The position numbers and the translations under genes were made by a program. Below the pieces are notes generated by a model. It saw only the letters and a list, made by a program, of their open reading frames with translations. It had not been told where the DNA came from and made no database searches. A stretch of 64,000 bases of DNA from Patagioenas fasciata. Its lineage: Eukaryota; Chordata; Aves; Columbiformes; Columbidae. Numbering within the stretch: position 1 is the first letter of the stretch; the number at the start of each line of letters is the position of its first letter. This document shows, one piece after another, positions 10,999 through 23,217 of the stretch. The stretch spans positions 34,387,501-34,451,500 of the forward strand of contig NC_092523.1 of assembly GCF_037038585.1 (NCBI RefSeq), given 5' to 3'.

Positions 10999-13653
10999 AT
11001 AGTGTCCGAGTGTGTGTGTATACATAAATATGGGCTCTCAACTGATATACATACCAAAATGGCAAGAAAATATTCATAGTGGTCTCCTCAAAAATGCAAA
11101 TAGCAAATTCTATATCGTGAGGAAAGTGTTAAGTTTTTAGATGCTTTATTAGCAGTTGTGGACCGGCTGCTTATGCAGAAGCTGTTGGTATGTGAAAATT
11201 TACAGTGAACTAAAGAATAGACTAAATCATGATGATTTTATTTAAATATAAACAAATTATTTTCATAGCAACTATTCTTATTTTATAAGTATAATGGGAT
11301 AATGCATTAATTCAGTGAAGTGAATCTTAAATTCTGGTTTTCAAATATTTCAGCAGCAAGCACTTCTGCTTTCTTTCTTCTGACATAGAACTGTGAGTGA
11401 AACAGTCAGCAAAGCTGTAGGATGTCTTAATTTTAATCCGTCCTTTGCGGTTACTTGAAATGTAACCTTATGTGTCAAACATAATGAAGCTTTAAGGCTA
11501 TAATTTGCAAAAGCATGGTTCCATTTACTTTTTTGTAAAATCCGTAACTGGAGGAAACACTAGTTGTATAAGCAGATATGAGTTTAGTTATTTAAGATTA
11601 TCACATAAATACTTAACAGTCACAAACATTCATCTATTTAGCTGTTTTTTCTGTCCTGTATGTAGAATCTACTTGCTATAATGTGTTATGTAATTGGGAG
11701 AGTTTATATCAATGTACAACAACCCCTAAGGTATCTTCTATGTGGGCAGATCAGAAGATAGAATTATTTTACTATTGTGCTTTAGATTTGAAATGTTAAA
11801 CTAAAAACTGCATGTAGTGCTAATTGTTTAATGAGACTTTAATAAATACCCTGATGTCCTCAAGCTGCTTCTCCTAGCATGGAGCAGTTCAGAATTCTGG
11901 TCTTGTGATATTAAAAGCCATGACCTTACAACTACGTTGACCACTTGCAATTGACAAGGTTAGCTAGATTTTGTCTTCTGAAATTTTTTTAGGGTTTTAA
12001 GAAAGGAGCCCTTGAATTATTTTATAACTGAAATTTCTGTTAGAGATTTTTTCATCGAATTTGATCTTCAGGGCTTCATTTCTTTTTCACATTATTTTGC
12101 AATGCACTAAGTGATGTGCACTCACAGATTTCTTTGACTTGTCAATACTGTTACATCAGAAGTGCCACCACTGTTACAGCCATTTTTGAAATTTTTTTTT
12201 TACAGCTTTTCTAGTTCAGTGTCTTTTAGTCCAAGAATGTTGAATATATAAGACTACATCCTGAAGAATGGTGTGACTCAGGCATTTTCTTGAAGCCATA
12301 ATTTGTATAATCAAGCACTGCTTTTTCTACACCGATACAAAGAAACACTTGTAAAACCTCTTGGTCATAGAGTTTTTCCAACATTTAAACACAGCAATTC
12401 TTAATCTCTGAGGTAAACTGGATTTTTATTAATGCAAGTTCTGTCTGCTTTATGTAAATCAGTATTATTATCTACACAAGACAAAATAGCCTTTCTAGTT
12501 CAGTTGTTTACTCAACAAAGCAAATAATAGAAGCATTTGCTGTGTCCTTGTTCTATGGAGGCCTCAGGAAAGGCAGCCTTTCCTTAGCTTCTACTGTCAA
12601 TGAGGGGAACTGGCACAGTGAGTAAAACAAGACTGATCTTTGAGGCCAAACAGTAAGACTTGAAACAATTTCTAAGCACTTACGGAAGTCAATTCTACAG
12701 TATGTGCTAGAACAGATGATTATCAGCCAAAGAACTAGATATAGTTTTCTTCAATGAAGGAGAACTACTCAGTGGAGAAAGCTGAGGGCAGGACCATGCT
12801 TGCTTCCCTGCAGTTCTGAGCAGGGACGTATTCAAGGCTTGTAACTCTGAGTTGTTTCTGGTAGTGGACAGTTAAACGATAGCACTTTCCCTTTTTGTAT
12901 TTTATATACATACATATATATATATATGTATGTATATAAAATATATATAGTATAAAATATCAGGAAATTAAAGAACTGGATTCAATCTCCCCTTGCCATG
13001 GGTTTTAATCCAGTGGTTTGTCTTACAGAATACTCTAATGATTGAGTTTTGACTGTCACAAGATAAGTGTGCCTTTCTGTATTCCTTAAGATGGCCTTTC
13101 ACATTTCCACAGGCCAGCAAAGGAATAAGAGCAAGGACACTTATCTGTGAGGGCCAGTTCCAGGTTTCAGTCTGCTTGAAAGACTGTGTAAATATTGTTG
13201 TCCTTCCTACTTAAGTAAATGAACACACTAAGCAGGAATCTTCCATAATCTGTGTCTAGCCATTGAACTGTTCTACAAAAGGCTGACACCTGAGAAGGTA
13301 GTGCTGTTGTGCTGTGCTTTGGTCCTCAGCTATTTTGTTCAGCTGCCAAGACTTCTGATCAACTCCAGAGCTGTATTAGGTGCCTGTGAGGCTTTTAGTT
13401 GGCAAAACGTAAGATTATTAGATAGTTTAGGTTTCTTTAGGCTTAGATGACAGGTAAGGAGGGCAGTTCTGGTCACAATTAAATTTTGCCCATGCTTTGT
13501 TTTGAGTCAAGCCATTTCACTTGTCATATGCATACTGTACCCCCAGCACTGGTATAGCTAACAACAAGTTTACTTCAGCAAGTCATGTTATGTTAGACCT
13601 ACACTAACAAGAGTTTCAGAAACTCAGTCTAGAACAAGAGCTGGTCAAGGGAA
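10999..13653. other. Unannotated AT-rich sequence
   Basis: No gene or transposon recognised. The notable structure is a 46-bp AT palindrome at 12898-12943, listed separately. Confidence 0.5.
12898..12943. repeat. 46-bp perfect AT-rich palindrome
   Basis: Every base from 12898 to 12943 pairs with its mirror position. Each arm runs TATTTTATATACATACA.. inwards to a TATATATA core, and the first mismatch is 12897 (G) against 12944 (T). The ATAC/GTAT steps on the two sides keep exact symmetry, so this is more than a plain (TA)n run. Such sequences can form cruciforms and are often unstable during replication and cloning. Confidence 0.9.
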
Positions 13654-14424
13654 AAGCTATAAAGGACCTGGAAAGGCTGAAGAATTGGACAGAGGAAGAA
13701 TTTCATGAAGTTCAACAAAGGGAAGTGCAAAGCCCTGTACCTGTAAAGGAATAACCACATGTGTCAGTACACACTGGGGGCCAAACAGCTGGAGTGCAAC
13801 TCTGTAGAGAAGGATCTTTGGATCCTGGTGATCAGCAAGCTGACCATGCACACTCACAGCAAAGAGTCAGCAGCAGCCTTGGCTGCATTAGGAGCAGTTT
13901 TGCCTGTAGACTGAGGGAGGTAATACTGCTTAGCACTGCTGAGGCCCCACCTATTGTATTGAGTTCAGGTCTGGTCTTCTCAGTTACATGAAAGGTATAA
14001 ACTTGCTACAGTCAGTCCATGAAGATTGAAGAACAGGAACACTTTTCCTGTAAGTAGAGGCTGAGAATGCTGGGACTGTTTAGCCAGGAGATGACAATGC
14101 TCACACTGGGTGATCTTATTAATGTGTGTGAATAAGTAATGGAGTAAGTAAAGATTCTTCCTGCTAATGCTCACTGGCTGGACAAGAAGCAGCAGGAACA
14201 AGCTGATATGTGTGAAATTCTGTTTGAACACAAGAAAACATGTTTCATGGGAGTGATTGGACACTGAAAAAGGCTGCCCAGAGAAGCTGTAAAATCTCCA
14301 TCCTTGTAGCTGTTAGACTCAAATGGACATAGTCCTGCGCAAGCTTGACCCTGCTTGAGCATGGTGTTACTCTCAATGAGCTGTAGAAGTGCCTTCCAAC
14401 CTCATTATTGCTGTGATTACATGA
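13654..14424 (+). mobile_element. Degenerate CR1 LINE 3' fragment, + strand
   Basis: Recognisable CR1 segments in order are: AAGAATTGGACAGAG..TTCATGAAGTTCAACAAAGG (the K-F-N-K-G-K-C region), GGATCCTGGTGATCAGCAAGCTGACCATG (the L-G-V-L-V-D..L-N-M region), a GCCTTGGCTGCATTAGGAGC segment, AGGCCCCACCTATTGTATTGAGTTCAGGTC, GGACTGTTTAGCCAGGAGA, and the W-x-x-L-P-R-E region near 14270. It ends near GAAGTGCCTTCCAACCTCATTATTGCTGTGATT. Many indels and stops mark it as old. Confidence 0.88.
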
Positions 14425-17400
14425 ATACATTAGAGGGATCTTCAGGGTTGAAAAAGGACCAGAAGAGAACTAAAAAATAATACAGTGCATCAAAGAAATG
14501 CAGTTCTTTCATCTAGTTGATCCTGTAGTTGCTTTTCCCCAAACCTTAGTAAATCTAGAAACAAAATTAGTATAGCTGGTGTGGGAATAAAGCAAATACT
14601 TCAGTATCTTCATTTGGGAATGAATTACAGGGTAATATTTGACACATAATTACAGCATATAGTATTACAGATACTGATTTTTTTTTTTTTTCTGAGCAGA
14701 CAACATTATTCAACATTACAAATAACAGCTTTAAAACTTGTAAGCATAAAACTTCACTGTACATACAACACTCTTAAGCTTCGCTAGAAAATTTCTGCAC
14801 TGACTTTGCATATTATGTTGGAATTTTACAACTTAAAGATATCAAAGATGAGACTTAAAACCTTAGAGGATACAATGTATTTTTTGAATTGTAAGAGGAA
14901 AGTATGCTCCAGGATAACTTTTTTCAGCTCAAACAAGCCGTGTGTTTACTGGAGGGAAAATTAAATCATAAAAATGTTGCAAAAGAAATAAAGGTAATTA
15001 AACCACTCTTCAGTTTTCTACTCCTTTGAGCTCATATTTTCAAGTCATGTCATCTTGCTTTTTCTAGCTATTTTGTCACACACAAATTTCAAACAGTTAC
15101 TGTCTGTGCTGTTCCTAAAGGCAATTATGGAATTTATTTCTTTATGCACCCAACATTGAAGTGTGATACTACTATGTATTTTTGACAATGTGTTTGATGT
15201 ATTGTTAGTACTTCATCTAAATTTTATTACATGCCTCTTGAGGAAGGCACCGATCACTTCTTTTGTACAACAGCAAGTATGTTCTCAGTACTTAGTAATC
15301 TGAATAAGCTCAAAATTAAATAATCTTTAAGGACTTAAAAGTAGTATAGGCAAGCTGGTAAGACGATATTCAGGCTTAAGTTTTTTTAGATCACTTGTGA
15401 GGAAGGCAGGAAATAGAAGCATTTGTATGCAGTGATGAGCGGCTATTTTTAAACTATACATTTTAGTGTCTGTAGAGACAGATTTCAGATTGAGTTTTGT
15501 TGGTACCTGCAGGAATTACTCTAGAGTTCTGTGAATAAAAATAATTCAAATTTACCTTCTGTATAGCAAACACGCTCAGCACAACAACTGCACTCTTTAA
15601 GTAGGTCCTAATTTTACAAAGTATAATTCTAAAGGTATTTACAAATGCAGTTGGGTGTAGATTTCTGTAAGGTGACCTTGCCGATTTATTAGTTTTGGTC
15701 AACTTGAGAAATTATTTTCTTGGGGGTGTAACAGTAAAAAAAAAAAAAAAGCCATCTTTGTGAAAAAAACCCTCTCTGCCCACCAAATGGTTTGGGCTAG
15801 TGAAATACTGTGACAGTAGCTATTTCTTCAGTGTGTGTGTGTGTGTGCAAATGTATTTATGAGGGAGCATTTATCTACTAAATCAACTTATATTTGAATT
15901 TCTACTTTTTTTAAAGTCAGTGTTCTAGATATGCCAAATTAAATACTACGTTACAAAACTTGTCTGAATTCTAATCAAGTCTGATCAAAACTGAAAAAAA
16001 AAAATATTTTTATTTAAACAATTTACTTTTTAGTATCTAAATGACCGGACCAAATTTTAGCCAGTTTAAGCAGGCTTCTGGAGAAACTCATTTCTCTACA
16101 CCTTTTAGAAGTGCATACACTGATTAAGATTCTGATTTTGTAATTGCTACAGTTGTCTGTCGTCTTAAGCATTAAACTTCTTTCACTCCTAGAGCTGTAG
16201 CTGAATTTTTGCAGGTTAAAAAAATACTTAAGACTTCATTTTTTAAAAAAATTAAAAAATATCTTTACTTAGAAGCAATAGCCTCAATGGTTACATCCCA
16301 TGTTCAGGTAACCTATCCTGAAAATGCAGTTTATCAGTCCAAAAGAATCTTGAGCACAAATGTTTGAGTCAGTAAGAACACTTCAGGAACTTGAACAGCT
16401 GAACAACAGTACAGAGCAGCCAACATACTCGCCAACTGCTTGACACTTTTATATAGCTTCTGTTTACTGCATTTCTGGGATTCATTTGGGCATCCATTTG
16501 GATAGGTCAAAGGTCATTGTACATTTTCACAGAACCCAATACAGAAGATTCTACCTTGCCATGGTTCTGCTCCCACTTTATGATTTTGGTTTGGTGCATA
16601 TTTTATTTGGGTTTGTAATCCTGAAAACTTGTGTGACACTTGATTGTCCATCAGTGGGTACCATCAATCTCTGTGAAAACGTTTGTAAATGTACCACTTA
16701 GAATAGCTTTCAAAGATATTAGTATTTCTCAAATACACTACATCAGTCTAAACCTAAAGCATCCATTTAATTCAAGGAGAAGACTTCTAGGGACAAGAGA
16801 ATGAATTCCATTTTCCAAAAAGAGGTGTGGAATTTTATGTATTTGCATTGAACATACATTTTGCCTCAATGTGTTTTTTCTGTTTCCCTTCTTGTTTGGA
16901 GATTTTTCCATATGTATTTTTAAATACAAATGAGATGTGCATTCACATTGCACATGAGAAAAAGACACAAGTGATATAAGATATTCCGGAACACCTTATG
17001 TTGATATCGAGATGAGACATTATTACAGTGCTTGGGGTATTCAACAAAGTTTGTACTCAAGTGTTTCAGAACTTTAAAAACTTTTTTTTTTTTTTTTTGT
17101 CTGATAGTAACATGAATCAGATTAATTACCAAAGGAATGTCACTTCACTCCTTTTTGCTCTGGTCAAGTTTTTATGAACTATGCTTTAAATCTAAAACAT
17201 TCCTAGCCACTGGATGCTAAGTTACTGATTAGTTCTCTAGCACTATGCTTCTACAGTAAGTTGTAATCACCTTTTTATAGTAAGTTATAATCACCATTTA
17301 CACTATCATTTAAGAAAAAAAAAAAAAAAAGCTGCTGTGGGTTTTTCAGCTGGAAAGCGCAGGTACTCATTTCTTCATGGCACACTTCTGTAGGCAAGAT

Positions 17401-17975
17401 TCTGGAGATACATTGTTTCTGATGTGGCCAGTCTATTTTTTTTACTTAACTTACTTGTTTGTTTGTTTATTGATTACAATGTGTCTTTACCCAATCATTA
17501 AGTTTTCTCTAAAATTGAGCTCTTAGAGACCTCAGTTCCCACTCATTTTCTAGAAAAGATAGTCTAGATTTCTCATTTTTTGCCACTGAGTAATTATGCA
17601 AAATTATTTTAACTCCCAACTGTTGTTTTTTCCTAGGCTGTGCTTAAAAGAATAAGCATTTCTCAGTTCCCTGAAGATGAAATGCAACAACCTACACGTA
17701 ATCATTCATTCCTGTGTGAATTCTGAGGCTTCTGTAAGAGCTAGAAAGGAAATACTGGTACATGAAATTGGGAGGGACATAAGGACCATCATGTCTTGCC
17801 TTTTTTTTCTGTCATCACTTTCTTCTCTTGGGCTCACCTCTCCTAATGCACAAGGTCTGATTATATTGCTTGGTTGTGACAACTTCAAAAATATAAAGAC
17901 TAAATCTGGTTTAACTGTGATAATTCTTGCAAGACTTTTTAAGAAAATATACCACATAAGTTATATTACATAATA
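14425..17975. other. Unannotated sequence with simple repeats
   Basis: No gene or transposon recognised. It contains a (GT)n run at 15831-15847, A and T homopolymers near 15736, 17083 and 17314, and a short tandem duplication of about 24 bp (AGTAAGTT[G/A]TAATCACC.. at 17255-17278 and 17279-17300). The open frames at 14567-14764, 16486-16701 and 16920-17132 have no recognisable motifs. Confidence 0.5.
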
Positions 17976-18381
17976 ACAGAATCGACTGGGCTGGAAAAGA
18001 CCTCAGAGATCATCAAGTCCAACCCTTGGTCCAACTTCAGTCCAGTTATTAGATCATGGCACTGAGTGCCCTGTCCAATCTCAGTTTAAAAACCTCCAGG
18101 GACAGTGAGTCCACCACCTACCTGGGCAGGCCATTCCAATGCCTGACCACCCTCTCTGTAAATAATTTCTTTCTAATATCCAGCCTAAATTTCTCCTGGC
18201 AGAGTTTAAGCCCATGCCCCCTTGTCCTGTTGCTAACTGCCTGGGAGAAGAGACCAATCCCCACCTGGCTATAACTTCCCTTCAGGTAGTTACAGAGAGT
18301 GATGAGGTCACCTCTAAGCCTCCTCTTCTCTAGACTTAACAACCCCAGCTCCCTCAGCCTCTCCCCATAGGTCTTGTGCTC
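17976..18381 (-). mobile_element. CR1 LINE 3' fragment, - strand
   Basis: The 3' terminus lies at the left (ACAGAATCGACTGGGCTGG) and the CR1 continues to about 18381. On the - strand it encodes the ORF2 C-terminus: [12 protein letters not shown], then R-T-R-G-H-G-L-K-L, then W-N-G-L-P-R followed by a TAG where a Glu codon is expected. It belongs to the same subfamily as the 3.3-kb element at 36034-39366; by eye they are about 90% identical over the shared ~400 bp. The terminal octamer repeat is reduced to one partial copy. Confidence 0.95.
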
Positions 18382-21300
18382 CTAATGAAATAAAATCCGG
18401 TTTTCAAGAGTTAGCAGAAATGGAATTTTATGCTTTGATCACCTGAAGGAATATAGCTATAGACTGAAGAATCACTAGTACAATGTGTGTTACTTCCAGG
18501 AAAGCTGTGCCTCTAGTTCATAAAGCTCAAGTCCTTTAGCAAGCATGTACCATGCTTTAAAAAATGTTTCTGAGTATGGCTGAAATGGTTCCCAAGTGAG
18601 GCAGCTAGTGTCATTGTGTTTACCCATATTCCAGTACAGATTCTGTATAGACTATGGCATACACTTGCAGAGAATATTGACTGTGCACAGGCAGGTGCTT
18701 GCTCAGACTTGGATGGTACTTCCCTGAGGCACATCTTTACATTTATTTTTTGAAGTAGTACCTTTATTTTCTTAGTTCAGAGAATCTTGCATTTCTACTT
18801 TTCATGCTGATGTGTAGCTAATTGGAATTCCTGTTAGTGAGTTAAGCTTATTTTTCACACAAAAGAATTGATTTTCCTTTCCTCAGTCCATTAATTAATT
18901 ATGTCAAGTTAGCATTTTCAGTTTTGAACTCAAAAGCCCTAAAGCTTCTGTGGTAAGCTATACTTTCTGAAAATGCATGTACCTCATCAATATGCTTGAG
19001 AACACAATTTCTTAAATAAAAGTAAGGAGTTCTAATAATTAAGTAATCTTTTATGATGTGTAACAGAGGCTTTAATCATTAAACCCAGAAAGAGATACTT
19101 GTCAGGTCTTTGGACCAAATGTGTAGTCACACTACTAGAATTTTACATATGCAAGGATAGTTTAGTCCCTGTTCTATGTACAAAGCAGAGGCAGGTGGAA
19201 ATGTGGTGAACTGTGTGTATTTGCATGCTGTTAGTTTTCTTGAGCTTAAGATGCTGTTTATGGATATGTTTCAAAGTAAGTGGAAATGGTGCAGGTAGTC
19301 CATCTCCACACACTTGATCATGGTCTAAATTTGAATATTGCCATTTGAGTTAATGGTCTGTTAGTATTTGACATATGGCTCAACTGCATCCAGTCATAAA
19401 AGCTAAGGAGTAATAGCATAAAGAGGAGAGGGGAACAAACCTTTTCAGCAGAGTTATCATTATGATTTCCTTGCTATAAAGCAACTATTTGCTTTTAAGC
19501 TTATGAGATAGCTTATTTCAAAAACAATTAATTTGGAAGGTAATACATGCTAATTCATTTTAAAAGCCTAGATATTATAAATCATAGTTTTGAGAAGAGT
19601 AACATTCAGCATTTAGATGAAAAAGTAAGTTACCTCTTTCTGACAGACTATATCGGCAGATGTTGCTGTTTCGTGGGGGCAGTTTCAAGTACCAGAGACT
19701 TTTACAGCTACTTTGATGGACACAATAGAGTTGTGATCTATGTATTATGCAAATAACTATAAAAGCTTTTGAAGCTTTGATATTTTACGTGAAATGTGCC
19801 TGAATTCTACAAATGATCAAAATCTGGAGACAATTTCATTGTATAATGTAGTTTTATTCATTTGTTCATTATGTTTTATGAAGAGTCCTTTGATTATTTT
19901 TTATGACGTCTTCTTTCCAAGTTTTCTAGTTTAGTGCTAACTGCAATTTTCTGAAATTTAGTGTTTAGTTTTTAAGTTTCTGTGTTCTTATGTGTAGGTA
20001 TTGTGAGAATGGGTAGTTGTTTGGGCTTAAGTGAATCCATTGGGTTCCCTTTCATACATAGATCACAGGTTGGAGTGATCTTTGTGCTACTTCTGGTAGG
20101 GATTCCTTAGAGAACACCTCTTTCCAGGCTGGCTGTCACTGTGCAGTGTACTCACCATAGGAACTGAGTTTATGTGTAATTTTAGATCATTAAGCTGTTG
20201 AGTGAAAGCATCTAGTTATCAGTGTCACGTATTTCAGCTCAATATAGCATTTGTCACGAACTTGTGACGAATCCCAGGTTGGGCTCTTAAGGAATGACAG
20301 ACATGTAGTACAAGCTGAAGAATGTCTTACAGCATCAGTGAGATAAACAAGTTAGTTTATCACTAGCCTCAGCAAGTAAAACTCACTGAGACTGATTCTG
20401 ATTAGCTTAGGTTCAGACTATGCTAGTACAATCACAGAGTTCTTCTTCACAGCTTCAGTCATGAGTTGGTAAATTTGTGCTGATTTGTAGTATGTAATCT
20501 AAGCATATTTTCTCTCCTGACTAAGAGCCAGACACAACTAGTAGCAACAAAAAAATCAGGATTTTTCACAAGGATAAGGGGTAACTCTGATACCCTGTTT
20601 TTGTGAACCCTGTTTTAAGGTCCCTCATCTGGCCTACATATTTTATAGCTGTGTGAGCAGCCAACTGATTGTAGAACATTAGAACCCCTTTTAAATTTCC
20701 AAGTATTTGCTAGGGTCTAGTATTTGGAGGAAAAAGACAAGGAAAAAAAAATTCCCATGGTTCAGAATATGACTAAAAGGTTAAAGATTGGTGGTGGTGG
20801 TTTTTGGTTGGTTGGTTGGTTGGTTTGATTTGGTTTGGTTTGGTTTTGGGGGGTTTATGGTTGTTGTTGTTGTTTTTTCCAAGTTCTGCAGAGCCTCAAC
20901 GTAGTGAGAACACACTGCTCAAGATCCCTTAGAAAAAAAATCCCCTGTCTCTGGTGTCCAGAATTCAGACATTCTCTTGTTTTTTCTCTGCTTTTTCTTC
21001 TCTAAATTGGATTAAGGTAACCAGACAAAATCTTCTGCTGAGCTGAGTAGTTTATCTCTGTGATGACAATACAGGAAGGGTGCAAGTGATGAAGATGCTC
21101 TGAGTGCATTATTCTCACACTCAGGAGCCATTTATCATGGGGACTTTAATATTAATGCGGTTTCCTGGGGAGTAGTAATTGACATTTTACCAGTTTTCAG
21201 TAGCACTTGAGTATACCATATGAGCATGAAGAAAACATTTTCAGGAAGGGTTACAATTTTTAAAGGCTGTGCTCTTTATTTTTGAGTCACAGGAGTCACA

Positions 21301-22940
21301 AGACCTAATGAACTGTTTATCTCTGAACTGAAATTGTATTCCTACAATGAATAATCCCTTTACTGAGGAAATACCTGTTTTCTGTAGTTATAGTGAGTAT
21401 CTGTTAGCCTGAAAAGTGATTTTTAACTGTGGTTGTTCAAATGCATTGAACATTTCTTCCAATGCCTACACCTAAAACTCAGTCAGTACAACCTCATCTG
21501 TCTCTCCTGGTGACATGTAGCAAAAACTTTCCAGTCTAATTTGTGTCCTGCACTTTACAACAATTCAGAAACTATTTTTTATTAAACCAAGTAAAGATTC
21601 CAGTAAAGATTGAGCTAGAAATTACTCTCTGAACACAGGGCACAAATCCCACTTTCTTACACTGAAGCAGTCGGAATGTCTTCCTTCTGAGGAAGGAAGT
21701 GAGATGATTGTATTGTCTCTTGAAGTATTCTGCTCTCTCACATGAAATTAATTCATTTATCTTTTTGAAGCTATGAAGGGCAAAAATGTTTGTGTGAACA
21801 TCAAACTTCACTCAATGGATGTGATCACAAATTTTAAGTAACTATTTTTAATATTTCAGAATCAGACTTATTTGAAGAAAGAAAAAAGGTAAAGGCAATG
21901 CTTCAACATCAGATGACCCCTTAAGGTTTTACTTTTCCCTAGGCACATCCTATTTGCTGTGCTAGGAACTGCATTATTTTTTTCTTTTTAAAAGGCTTTT
22001 AACATACTTGTGCAACTCAATCAAGTTTTATTTAAAACTTGACTTTGTCATACAAAAATTTAGCAGCACAACTTATTAATACTGGGGTTTCTGGTTTAGC
22101 AGAAAATTGAGAGAATCTTTGTCTGAAACTTCCACTGAATTTGACCAAAAGTCAGTCTTGACAAACATCCCAGCCTTTGAAAGAGACCTATCTTTTTTTT
22201 CTCTGTCTGATGTAAATAAAAATAGAAGTGCAAATAGTGTTAGCTTCACAGAATCAGTTTTTACTGCTTAATGCCATATTAACTGGTTATACAAAGGGAA
22301 AATCTAACTAGGACTGCTGTGGAATATTAAAGGCAGTCTTTTTCTAGGTTATTTCTGTGGAACATATGCTTGCTTTGGCAACTAAAATAACCACCTGCAG
22401 ATCACATTTTGCAACAAATTTAGTAAATCTAGTTTTTATCTTTGTTTATTACAAATTGGGTTAAACTGCTGTCTGCTGCTTTAAATATGAATATAAGCAC
22501 ATTTCTTCTCCCCCCACATCTCAAAACAGTTGTCTTAAAATGCTTAACACTAAATAATGGAACAGTGGTTTTCACTTTTTTGAAAAATCATGAGTGCTTC
22601 TTGAGTGTTTAACAGGTCCTGTTGACTATTTGGTTTTTTTCTTGCATAGGCCATGAACTTTGTTACTGACTAGCTGAACTTGCTTTGTTGATTGATTCTT
22701 AAAGGAAATGAGGAATTGTTTTGCTGTGAACATATAGTCACTCTGTGTTCTGTCAGGCCTTGCCTGTCCTCTTGCTTGTCCTCACAAAGTGGCGCTCCAT
22801 CAAGGCTATGGCTGTTTTTGAGATACCAGTAATTCAGGGCTTTCCAGGGCATTGGACATTCCATACAACCTCATTAGTACAGCAAATGCCAGAGTAACTT
22901 CTGTTTGTTTTCTGTCAGTGCTCCAGTAACCCGATCTGAA
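18382..22940. other. Unannotated AT-rich sequence
   Basis: No gene or transposon recognised. A G/T-rich simple-sequence tract at 20788-20880 is listed separately. Short open frames (18513-18734, 19547-19756, 21572-21811) appear to be chance. Confidence 0.5.
20788..20880 (+). repeat. G/T-rich simple sequence: (GGT)n, (GGTT)n, (GGTTT)n, (TTG)n
   Basis: A compound tract running from GGTGGTGGTGG through five GGTT units, three GGTTT units, a G7 run and then TTG repeats. All guanines are on the + strand, so it can form two-tier G-quadruplexes. It is a plain microsatellite by appearance. Confidence 0.85.
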
Positions 22941-23217
22941 GAATCACAGGATTGCAACATAATTGGTGTTTGAAAGCACCTCTGGAGTTTTAGTCCAATC
23001 CACTGTGGTTGAAGCAGGTTGAGCTAAAGCAGGTTGCTCAGAACCATGTTCAGATAGATTTTGAGCATCTGCAAGGTTGGAGATTGCACAACCTCTCTGG
23101 GCAACCTCCTCCAGTGTTCAGTCACAGTAAAGCTTTGTTATGTTTAAATGGAATTTCCTGGGTTTCAATTTGTGCCTATTGCTTTATTGCTCTTTCACTG
23201 GATACCACTGAGAAGGC
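22941..23217 (-). mobile_element. Old CR1 LINE 3' fragment, - strand
   Basis: The CR1 tail on the - strand starts with AATCACAGGATTG, followed by the eroded 3' UTR. It then has the GCACAACCTCTCTGGGCAACC segment (reverse complement of the conserved GGTTGCCCAGAGAGGTTGTG) and the CTGGATACCACTGAGAAG region. No coding frame survives. It is short, 5'-truncated and old. Confidence 0.87.

Noticed and set aside
20253-20273. Inverted repeat TTGTCACGAACTTGTGACGAA
   Set aside because: Only 5-bp clean arms; too short to separate from chance.
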